From Lysobacterales bacterium (GTDB lineage: Bacteria; Pseudomonadota; Gammaproteobacteria; Xanthomonadales; SZUA-36): a stretch of 29,990 nt of DNA. Every line of letters starts with the position of its first letter. The stretch's first letter is position 1. The position numbers were made by a program, and so were the translations under genes. The notes beneath the pieces are model-generated. The model ran no database searches and was not told where the DNA came from. It saw only the letters and a list, made by a program, of their open reading frames with translations. Shown piece by piece: positions 23,850 to 29,849 of the stretch. The DNA is taken from the NCBI GenBank assembly GCA_013213875.1, contig JABSSV010000013.1, positions 5,919 through 35,908 of the forward strand. Direction: 5' to 3'.

Positions 23850-23868
23850 TGTCAAAAACTATTTGACA
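23850..23868. promoter_or_regulatory. Perfect 7-5-7 dyad overlapping a -35 box
   Basis: TGTCAAA (23850-23856), a 5-nt spacer and TTTGACA (23862-23868) form a perfect inverted repeat starting 41 nt after the pyrF stop. The right arm contains a consensus TTGACA and the left arm its mirror on the minus strand. The size and position suit an operator for a dimeric repressor. I cannot assign it to a known regulator. Confidence 0.5.
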
Positions 23869-23892
23869 TGACTTAAAGCAATACCTTAAGCT
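23863..23892 (+). promoter_or_regulatory. Putative promoter in the pyrF-plsB spacer
   Basis: A perfect TTGACA (23863-23868), an 18-nt spacer and TAAGCT (23887-23892, T1, A2 and T6 matched). Better -10-like hexamers such as GATAAT (23903-23908) lie further downstream but at a poor distance. Transcription would start near 23899. Confidence 0.4.
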
Positions 23893-23933
23893 TCGCCCAT
23901 AAGATAATAATAAGAAATAAAAAATAATTTTTT

Positions 23934-23982
23934 CCAAGCGCGATGATGCGCGCTGGAACCGATCCTCTCCGGCTCCGCCGGA
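23934..23982. repeat. Two hairpins upstream of the terminator
   Basis: First: CCA with a bulged A, then GCGCG, loop ATGATG, then CGCGC TGG (23934-23956). Second: TCCGGC, loop TCC, GCCGGA (23968-23982). Both are perfect apart from the bulge and precede the terminator stem by a few nt. Confidence 0.5.
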
Positions 23983-23985
23983 ATT

Positions 23986-24018
23986 CCGGGCGGGCTTCGT
24001 GCCAGCCCGGATTTTTTA
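23986..24018 (+). terminator. Rho-independent terminator between pyrF and plsB
   Basis: CCGGGC (23986-23991) pairs with GCCCGG (24005-24010). Inside it, GGC and GCC extend the stem past one mismatch, around a TTCGT loop. A run of six T starts at 24012, with a second T-run after it. It is 176 nt past the pyrF stop and 85 nt before the plsB start. It may end the purH-pyrF operon or a small RNA, or attenuate plsB. Confidence 0.75.
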
Positions 24019-24103
24019 TTTTGGCAGACAGCGAATTCGCCCGGATTCCGCCCCGCCCCACGATCGGCGATAATGAGCACTCCACCATCAGGGCCTATCG
24101 ATC

Positions 24104-26617
24104 TTGAGCGACACCGCACCTCAATCCGGATTCCTCAGCGCTATCAAGCTGCGCTGGAACCTGCTGTTGCGCTGGATTCTGAATCTCTGGGTTCGGGCCC
24201 GAGTGCTACCCGATCTGGATGGCCATAGCGGCGTCAGTGATGACACGCCGGTCTGCTACATGCTGGCAGATGACGCCCTGTCCTCCATCCTGATTCTGGA
24301 CAAGGTCTGCGAACAACAGAACATTGCCCGGCCGCTGCTGCCCATGCGCGAACCGGCAGCGCTGGCCCCGCGCAGCTATGCCGTGCTGCGGCGCTGGAAA
24401 GGCCTGCTGGTCCGGCGTCCGGAACCGCGGCGAAATTCAGAACTGCTGGCCCAATTGGTAGCCCACTGCGCAGCACATGAGCAAGAGGACATCAAACTGG
24501 TGCCCGTGACGGTTCTGGTTGGCCGCTCGCCGGATAGCAGCGATAGCTGGGCCAAGGTGCTGTTTACGGAAGACTGGGAGGTCATTGGCCGTTTTCGGCG
24601 CCTGCTCAGCACCCTGATCAACGGTCGCGATACGGTGGTTCAGTTCAGCCGCCCCATCTCGCTGCGGCAGTTGCTGGATGAGGGGCCGGACCGCGCCATT
24701 GCCCTGCGCAAGGTTTCACGCTTGCTGCGCGTGCATTTCCGACGCGTTAAAACCGCCATGATCGGACCTGACCTCTCGCACCGTCGAACCATGATCGATG
24801 CGGTGGTGAAAGCGCCGGCGGTACGCGAAGCCATCGCCGAGGAAGCGCGCCGCACTGACATTACCGTGCACAAAGCTGAAGACCAGGCACGTGAGTATGC
24901 GCTGGAAATTGCCGCCAATTATTCCTACACCTTTGTCCGTATCGCCTATCTGACGCTGAACTGGTTTTTACGTCGCGTTTACGGCGAAACGCGCGTGCAT
25001 CATTTCGAGCGCTTCAAGGAGCAGGCGCTGGGCCGCGAAATTATCTACGTGCCCTGCCATCGCAGTCACGCCGATTACATCCTGCTGTCCTTTCTGCTCT
25101 ATGTGCGCGGCCTCGCCGTGCCCCATATCGCCGCTGGCATCAACCTGAATCTGCCCGTGGTCGGCTCCATCATCCGCATGGGCGGGGCGTTCTATCTGCG
25201 TCGCAGCTTCCGCTCCCAGAAACTCTACGCGGCCGTCTTTGCGGAATATGTCAGTCACATCATGTCCGAAGGCGTGCCCATCGAATACTTTATTGAAGGC
25301 ACACGCAGCCGCACGGGCCGACTGCTGCAGCCCAAGGGCGGCATGCTGGTAATGACCGTAAGGGCCTATCTGCGCAACCCGGCCAAGCCGGTACTGTTCC
25401 AGCCGGTCTATCTGGGCTACGAAAAGCTGCTGGAAGGCAGCAGCTACAACAAGGAACTGGCGGGGGCCGCGAAGAAGAAAGAGTCCCTGCTGGATCTGTT
25501 CAAGGTGCATCGCATTCTGGGCCAGAATCACGGCGAAGCGCACGTCAGTTTTGGCGACCCCATATTGCTTGACGACCTGCTGGATCAGTACGCACCGGAG
25601 TGGCGTAGCTGGGGTGGCGTGCCGCAGGACAAGCCCAGCTGGCTAACACCCATGGTGAACGATCTGGGCGACCGGATCATGTGCGCCATTAATGCCACCG
25701 CCGATGTAAATCCCGTCAATCTGCTCGCTACCGCCCTGCTGGCCACACCCCGGCACGCCATGGATGAAGTGTTGCTGGCCGAGCAGCTGGCCCTGTATCG
25801 CGACCTGATACTCATGGGCCCGTTAGCTGGTCGGGTCACGGTCACGGAGCGTAGCCCGGAGGATATGATCCAGCATGGCTTTGAACTGGGGCTGCTGGAA
25901 CGGGTCACGCATGAGCTCGGCGATATCGTGCGTACCGCCCCCGGCGAGGCCGTGGGCATGACCTACTACCGCAACAATTCCGCCCACCTGCTGGTGATTC
26001 CGTCCCTGGTGGCATGCTGCTTCCTGCGCCAGCGCGCTTTTGCCCGCGCCGACCTGGAACGACTGGCGAATGATATCTATCCCTTCCTGCGCGCCGAACT
26101 TTACCTGCCCTGGGATCCGCAAAACTTTGGGCCGGTGTTGGAACAGACGGTACAGCAGATGATCGCCGCCGGCCTGCTGGAACACTCCGACAGGGACGGC
26201 ATGCTGCGACGGGCGGAAGGTGGCACACGCGAGGCCACCCAGATCAATCTGCTGGCGCGTTCCATGCTGCACACGCTGGAGCGCTTCTACATCACCTTCG
26301 CGGTGCTGACCAAAAATGGTTCCGGCCGCCTCAGCCGGTCCGAGCTCGAACGCCTGTGCATACTCACGGCCCAGCGCATTTCCCTGCTGCAGGAATTTGA
26401 TGCGCCGGAATACTATGACAAGGTCCTGTGCCGTCAATTTATTGGCGAACTGAAGCGCCTGAAGCTTTTACATGTCAACCATGACAACCGGCTCGAGTTC
26501 GATGAGCGGCTGGCACGGATGGGATCTGATGCGCGCCTGTTTCTGGAAAAAGGCGTGCGCCACGGCATCATTCAGGTCGCGCCGGAGGCCGGCACAGAAG
26601 CCGCCGCAGACCGCTAG
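24104..26617 (+). CDS. plsB: Glycerol-3-phosphate 1-O-acyltransferase PlsB
   Basis: An 837-residue membrane-associated acyltransferase that puts the first acyl chain on sn-glycerol 3-phosphate in phospholipid synthesis. The catalytic HX4D motif is H319 to D324 in PCHRSHADYILLSFLLY. The other acyltransferase blocks follow: GGAFYLRRSF, FIEGTRSRTGRLL and VLFQPVYLGYEKLLEG. Length is near E. coli PlsB (807). The only start in good position is TTG 24104. An ATG at 24073 is out of frame, and the ribosome site is weak, which suggests low translation efficiency. Its TAG shares a CTAG with the convergent ydcH stop. Confidence 0.94.
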   Translation: MSDTAPQSGFLSAIKLRWNLLLRWILNLWVRARVLPDLDGHSGVSDDTPVCYMLADDALSSILILDKVCEQQNIARPLLPMREPAALAPRSYAVLRRWKGLLVRRPEPRRNSELLAQLVAHCAAHEQEDIKLVPVTVLVGRSPDSSDSWAKVLFTEDWEVIGRFRRLLSTLINGRDTVVQFSRPISLRQLLDEGPDRAIALRKVSRLLRVHFRRVKTAMIGPDLSHRRTMIDAVVKAPAVREAIAEEARRTDITVHKAEDQAREYALEIAANYSYTFVRIAYLTLNWFLRRVYGETRVHHFERFKEQALGREIIYVPCHRSHADYILLSFLLYVRGLAVPHIAAGINLNLPVVGSIIRMGGAFYLRRSFRSQKLYAAVFAEYVSHIMSEGVPIEYFIEGTRSRTGRLLQPKGGMLVMTVRAYLRNPAKPVLFQPVYLGYEKLLEGSSYNKELAGAAKKKESLLDLFKVHRILGQNHGEAHVSFGDPILLDDLLDQYAPEWRSWGGVPQDKPSWLTPMVNDLGDRIMCAINATADVNPVNLLATALLATPRHAMDEVLLAEQLALYRDLILMGPLAGRVTVTERSPEDMIQHGFELGLLERVTHELGDIVRTAPGEAVGMTYYRNNSAHLLVIPSLVACCFLRQRAFARADLERLANDIYPFLRAELYLPWDPQNFGPVLEQTVQQMIAAGLLEHSDRDGMLRRAEGGTREATQINLLARSMLHTLERFYITFAVLTKNGSGRLSRSELERLCILTAQRISLLQEFDAPEYYDKVLCRQFIGELKRLKLLHVNHDNRLEFDERLARMGSDARLFLEKGVRHGIIQVAPEAGTEAAADR

Positions 26618-26820
26618 GCGTCCAGATCAGGAATCAGGCGTGACTCCAGATAGGCCATCCAGTCACGCAGTTTTAATTTGCGCTTTTTCATGCGCTTGAG
26701 GCCAATCTGGTCCGCACCGGGGTCTTCAACCAGGCGCGCAATGGCCCGGTCCAGGTCGCGGTGTTCTTCGCGCAAATCACCAAGCTTGCGCGCAATCTCG
26801 GAAGGATCTTCTAAATTCAT
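26614..26820 (-). CDS. ydcH: YdcH family small protein (DUF465)
   Basis: A 68-residue charged helical protein. The LKRMKKRKLKLRDWM segment matches the core of E. coli YdcH (VVRMKKQKLQLKDEM, from memory) and the DUF465 family, which forms short two-helix coiled coils of unknown function. The frame extends upstream to 26916, but those 32 residues are unlike the family and the ATG at 26820 (MNLEDPSEIARK) gives the usual length. Its TAG overlaps the plsB TAG on the opposite strand in one CTAG. Confidence 0.85.
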   Translation of the reverse strand: MNLEDPSEIARKLGDLREEHRDLDRAIARLVEDPGADQIGLKRMKKRKLKLRDWMAYLESRLIPDLDA

Positions 26821-26865
26821 AGCCGCTGGGACTGGCCCTTTTGTTGAGCTCGAAGGTATGCTGCC

Positions 26866-26874
26866 ACTATAGCA
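26866..26874 (-). promoter_or_regulatory. Extended -10 promoter of ydcH
   Basis: On the minus strand, TGCTATAGT is an extended -10 element (TGn plus TATAGT, 5/6). It lies 45 nt upstream of the ydcH ATG. No -35 is evident, as is common for extended -10 promoters. Confidence 0.5.
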
Positions 26875-26886
26875 CCCGCGCGCGGG
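26875..26886. repeat. CCCGCGCGCGGG palindrome next to the ydcH -10 box
   Basis: A perfect 12-bp palindrome containing (CG)4, directly upstream of the extended -10 of ydcH and in the spacer shared with dctP. It could be an operator or a local strand-structure element; chance is possible in GC-rich DNA. Confidence 0.35.
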
Positions 26887-26952
26887 GACCCCGGATAGTA
26901 AACCAACAAGCGGCAAGCATAACCAGCGCGCACCCAGTGGGAGAAATCAAAC

Positions 26953-28068
26953 ATGGATCGACGTAAATTTGTGGGCGCCGCCGCCCTGGCCGGCGCAGCG
27001 GGCGCACTTGGCGCCTGCGGACAGAAACCCGCCGCCGGCCAGCAGGCAGACTGCGCCAGCGGTGCAGCAGCGGATCCCATTGAATGGAAAATGGTCACCG
27101 CCTGGCCACGGGACTTCCCGGGTCTTGGCACCGGCGCCAATCGGCTGGCGGAATACATCGGCCGGCTGTCCGGGGGGCGCCTAACGGTCAAGGTCTACGG
27201 CGGCAACGAACTGGTACCGCCCTTTGAGGTCTTCGATGCCGTGTCCCGCGGCACCGCAGAAATGGGTCACAGCACGAGCTACTACTGGAAGGGCAAGGCA
27301 CCCGCCGCGCAACTGTTTTGCAGCTCCCCCTTCGGTCTCACGGCCCAGGAAATGAATGGCTGGCTCTACTACGGTGGCGGCCTGGAGCTCTATCGCGAGG
27401 CCTATGCACCCTTCGGCATCCTGCCTCTGCCGGCCGGCAACTCGGGTACCCAGATGGGCGGCTGGTTCAATAAGGAGATTCGCTCTCTGGACGACATCAA
27501 GGGGCTGAAAATGCGCATCCCGGGCCTCGGCGGCGAGGTCCTGCGGCGCGCGGGCGGAACGCCGGTAACCACGCCGGGCGCGGAAATTTTTACCGCGCTG
27601 CAAACCGGTACCATCGATGCCACGGAGTGGGTTGGGCCCTACAACGATCTGGCCCTGGGCCTGTTCCGCGCCGGGCGCTACTACTACAGCCCGGGCTGGC
27701 AGGAAACCGGCTCAACGATTGAAGCACTGGTAAACCAGGAAGCCTTCGAGGCCCTGCCGGAAGACCTGCAGTCCGTGGTGGAAATTGCGGCCCAGGCCGT
27801 TAATACGGACATGCTGGCAGAGTTCACTTTCCACAACGCCCAGGCCCTGCGCACGCTGCAGGAAGAGCACGGTGTGGAGCTGCGCAGCTTTCCGGATGAA
27901 GTCATGGCCCAACTTGAGCGCATCACCTGGGAATATCTGGACGAACAGGCGCAGGACGATGCGCTCTTTGCCCGGGTGCTGACCTCCTATCGCGACTACT
28001 ACGCGGCAGTCACACCCTACAGTCGCATTGCCGAGCAGCGCCTCATGAACGTCCGCGGGAACGGCTAG
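26953..28068 (+). CDS. TRAP transporter substrate-binding protein, DctP/TakP type
   Basis: A 371-residue periplasmic binding protein for a tripartite (TRAP) carboxylate importer. The N-terminus has twin arginines (R3, R4 in MDRRKFVG), a hydrophobic segment and a lipobox LGAC at 19-22, so it is probably a Tat-exported lipoprotein. The mature part has TRAP hallmarks: VTAWPRDFPGLGTGANRLAEYIG, FEVFDAVSRGTAEMGHS and LKMRIPGLGG, with the carboxylate-binding Arg at R188. Q167, E225 and W226 match, from memory, residues that coordinate Na+ and 2-oxoacid in Rhodobacter TakP, so an alpha-keto acid substrate is possible. A GGGAG sequence lies about 11 nt upstream of ATG. It converges on dctM with a CTAG overlap. 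Confidence 0.9.
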   Translation: MDRRKFVGAAALAGAAGALGACGQKPAAGQQADCASGAAADPIEWKMVTAWPRDFPGLGTGANRLAEYIGRLSGGRLTVKVYGGNELVPPFEVFDAVSRGTAEMGHSTSYYWKGKAPAAQLFCSSPFGLTAQEMNGWLYYGGGLELYREAYAPFGILPLPAGNSGTQMGGWFNKEIRSLDDIKGLKMRIPGLGGEVLRRAGGTPVTTPGAEIFTALQTGTIDATEWVGPYNDLALGLFRAGRYYYSPGWQETGSTIEALVNQEAFEALPEDLQSVVEIAAQAVNTDMLAEFTFHNAQALRTLQEEHGVELRSFPDEVMAQLERITWEYLDEQAQDDALFARVLTSYRDYYAAVTPYSRIAEQRLMNVRGNG

Positions 28069-29438
28069 CCGTACAGCCGGTCAGGCAGCCAGGTCACCAG
28101 TACCGGCCACAGACTGAGCAGCAACAGCATGAACAGCTGGATCAGGATAAAAGGGATCACCCCCCGATAGAGGGCCGTGGTCGGCACCTCCGGCGGCGTC
28201 ACGCCCCGCAGGTAGAAGAGAGAGAAACCGAACGGCGGTGTCAGGAAGGAGGTCTGTAAATTCACCGCGATCATGATGCCCAGCCACACTGGATCGACCC
28301 CCAGCGCCAGCAGCGCCGGCCCCACCACCGGCACGACGATGTAGGTAATCTCGATAAAATCGGTAATGAAGCCCAGCAAAAACAGCGCCAGCATGACCAG
28401 CACCATGGCCGTGGTCACGCCACCCGGCAAACCGGCCAGCAGGGCTTCTACCTGTTCATCCCCGCCATAGCCACGAAAAACGAGACTGAAAAGCGAAGCG
28501 CCGATCAGAATCATGAACACCATGGCACTGACCTTGGCCGACTGATACACGCTGGCACGCAGCGTGGGCACGCTGAAATGACCGCGCAGAGCCGCCAGCA
28601 CCATGGCCCCCACGGCGCCTACGGAGGCCGCCTCGGTGGGTGTGGCAATGCCGTAGAGAATGGAGCCCAGCACCGCCACGATCAAAAACAGCGGGCCGGC
28701 AATCAGGCCCAGCAAACGCAACAGTGACACCTCGCTATCGCTGGCGGCCTTTACCGCCGGCATGGAAGCGGGACGCAGCCAGGCGCTGAGCATGAGATAG
28801 AGCATGTAGAGCAGGACCAGCAGCAGCCCCGGTAGCAGCGCACCGGCAAACAGATCCCCAACGGATACGGTCTCGGGGGAAAAAATTCCCAGCCGAAGCT
28901 GGGCCTGCTGGTAGGCGTTGGACAGCACATCCGCCAACAGAATCAGAACAATTGAGGGTGGAATAATCTGGCCCAGCGTGCCGGCTGCGCAGATGGAACC
29001 GGTCGCTACCGAATCCTTATAGCCATGACGCAGCATGGTAGGCAGCGACAGCAGACCCATGGTCACAACCGTCGCGCCGACGATACCGGTACTGGCAGCC
29101 ATCAGCGCACCCACCACCATCACGGCCAGACCCAGGCCGCCGGGAACGCGGTGCAGCAACTGCGCCAGGGACTGCAACAACTCGTCAGCCAGACGCGAGC
29201 GCTCCAGCATGACGCCCATAAACACGAACACGGGCACGGCGATCAGGGTTTCATTGGTCATGATGCCGTAAACCCGGTTCGGGAAGGCCTCCAGAAATGC
29301 CGGGTCAAAAACGCCAAAAAGAACGCCAACAGCAGCGAAAATCAGCGCAACGCCGGCCAAGGTGAAGGCAACAGGAAAGCCCGCCAGAAGCGCGGCAGCC
29401 ACTGCCAAAAACAACGCCAGGGAGATAAATCCATGCAT
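28065..29438 (-). CDS. dctM: TRAP transporter large permease DctM
   Basis: A 457-residue polytopic membrane protein (about 12 or more helices) of the DctM/SiaM family, the translocating subunit of TRAP importers. The MHGFISLALFLAVAAALLAGFPVAFTL start, ETLIAVPVFVFMGVMLERS, the GTLGQIIPPSIVLILLADV loop and the TPTEAASVGAVGAM segment are characteristic. The frame extends to GTG 29540, but those 34 residues are not DctM-like, so ATG 29438 is chosen. It is not fused to a DctQ domain, and no dctQ lies on either side within the window. It is convergent with the binding-protein gene, not downstream of it. Confidence 0.92.
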   Translation of the reverse strand: MHGFISLALFLAVAAALLAGFPVAFTLAGVALIFAAVGVLFGVFDPAFLEAFPNRVYGIMTNETLIAVPVFVFMGVMLERSRLADELLQSLAQLLHRVPGGLGLAVMVVGALMAASTGIVGATVVTMGLLSLPTMLRHGYKDSVATGSICAAGTLGQIIPPSIVLILLADVLSNAYQQAQLRLGIFSPETVSVGDLFAGALLPGLLLVLLYMLYLMLSAWLRPASMPAVKAASDSEVSLLRLLGLIAGPLFLIVAVLGSILYGIATPTEAASVGAVGAMVLAALRGHFSVPTLRASVYQSAKVSAMVFMILIGASLFSLVFRGYGGDEQVEALLAGLPGGVTTAMVLVMLALFLLGFITDFIEITYIVVPVVGPALLALGVDPVWLGIMIAVNLQTSFLTPPFGFSLFYLRGVTPPEVPTTALYRGVIPFILIQLFMLLLLSLWPVLVTWLPDRLYG

Positions 29439-29524
29439 AGGCCGGAAGCTTACCTGCTTCAACTCCAAGTTTCGCCTGCCCGCACGAGGTTTTTCAGCGC
29501 CGCCGGCGAGAAAAGACTGGATGG

Positions 29525-29540
29525 GTGCACTTTTATGCAC
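29525..29540. repeat. Inverted repeat GTGCA-N6-TGCAC upstream of dctM
   Basis: GTGCA (29525-29529), loop CTTTTA, TGCAC (29536-29540). It lies 87 nt upstream of the dctM ATG on its transcript and could be an operator or leader hairpin. The 5-bp arms are short, so confidence is low. Confidence 0.3.
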
Positions 29541-29610
29541 AGGACAGGCCCCGGAGTAAAAATCATGGGCTTGCGCGCCAGGCGCAAATTAGGTTCTCAA
29601 AATACCTCGT

Positions 29611-29640
29611 ATTTCATTGTTTTTATTATTTTTTTAAAAA
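29611..29640. other. 30-bp AT-rich tract upstream of DnaA-box-like repeats
   Basis: 28 of 30 bases are A or T in an otherwise GC-rich window. It lies 64 bp from the first DnaA-like 9-mer and could be a DNA-unwinding element or an UP-like promoter element. Confidence 0.55.
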
Positions 29641-29646
29641 CCATCC

Positions 29647-29667
29647 GGCGCCAGCAACGGTTTGACA
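29647..29667 (+). repeat. Imperfect direct repeat, copy 1
   Basis: GGCGCCA-GCA-ACGGTTT-G-ACA. The second copy at 29795-29811 reads GGCGCCA-ACGGTTT-ACA, with a 3-nt and a 1-nt difference, 148 bp downstream. Copy 1 contains a consensus TTGACA (29662-29667); copy 2 overlaps the argS -10 box. Confidence 0.5.
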
Positions 29668-29704
29668 GGCGGCAAAGCAAGGCAAGAAACGCATTAGGGC
29701 CAAT

Positions 29705-29737
29705 TTTTCCACAGACTTATCCACAGCATCTTCCACA
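29705..29737 (+). promoter_or_regulatory. Three DnaA-box-like 9-mers at 12-nt period
   Basis: TTTTCCACA (29705-29713, one mismatch), TTATCCACA (29717-29725, perfect E. coli-type DnaA box) and TCTTCCACA (29729-29737, two mismatches). Each contains TCCACA followed by G, all in the same orientation with exact 12-nt spacing. One perfect 9-mer could occur by chance; the phased triplet is unlikely to be chance alone. Confidence 0.6.
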
Positions 29738-29794
29738 GTGGTGCCAAAAGCCTGTTACGGGCTCGCAAGGCCGCACAGCCTATGCCCCATTGAA

Positions 29795-29811
29795 GGCGCC
29801 AACGGTTTACA
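29795..29811 (+). repeat. Imperfect direct repeat, copy 2
   Basis: GGCGCCA-ACGGTTT-ACA. It matches copy 1 (29647-29667) apart from the two deleted segments. Its 3' end is part of the TACAAT -10 box of argS. Confidence 0.5.
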
Positions 29812-29813
29812 AT
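29808..29813 (+). promoter_or_regulatory. Putative argS -10 box
   Basis: TACAAT (5/6), 36 nt upstream of the argS GTG. The -35 is unclear; the nearest TTGAAG (29790-29795) is only 12 nt away, too close for a normal promoter. Confidence 0.35.
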
Positions 29814-29849
29814 AGCGCCGTTATTAAGAGCAACCGACGCGCTTGTTTT

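Larger units (their letters stand above)
23899..24018 (+). ncRNA. Candidate small RNA or leader RNA
   Basis: A transcript from the promoter at 23863-23892 to the terminator ending near 24018 would be about 120 nt. It would contain an A/U-rich single-stranded part (23901-23933) and three hairpins: 23934-23956 (8 bp with one bulged A), 23968-23982 (6 bp, loop TCC) and the terminator. No ORF with a ribosome site is seen. It does not resemble an RNA family I recognise. It could instead be only the 3' end of the pyrF transcript. Confidence 0.22.
29439..29849. other. dctM-argS intergenic region (411 bp)
   Basis: No ORF is supported here. It separates divergent dctM and argS and must hold both promoters. 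It contains the inverted repeat 29525-29540, the AT tract 29611-29640, the imperfect direct repeat 29647-29667/29795-29811, three DnaA-box-like 9-mers at 29705-29737 and the argS -10. A hairpin AAATAC-CTC-GTATTT is at 29600-29614. Apart from these I see no further structure. Confidence 0.6.

Noticed and set aside
23934..23956. Minus-strand terminator at the first pyrF-plsB hairpin
   Set aside because: On the minus strand the stem is followed by A-rich sequence before any T-run, so it is not a typical terminator, and no minus-strand gene ends here.
26821..26916. 32-residue N-terminal extension of YdcH
   Set aside because: It does not resemble the family and contains the extended -10 promoter.
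29439..29540. 34-residue N-terminal extension of DctM from GTG 29540
   Set aside because: The extension is not hydrophobic or DctM-like and spans an inverted repeat; ATG 29438 matches the family.
29705..29737. Chromosomal origin oriC
   Set aside because: The DnaA-like triplet and AT tract are suggestive, but dnaA, dnaN, mnmG and rpmH are not here and only one box is perfect. Reported as a finding, not as an origin.
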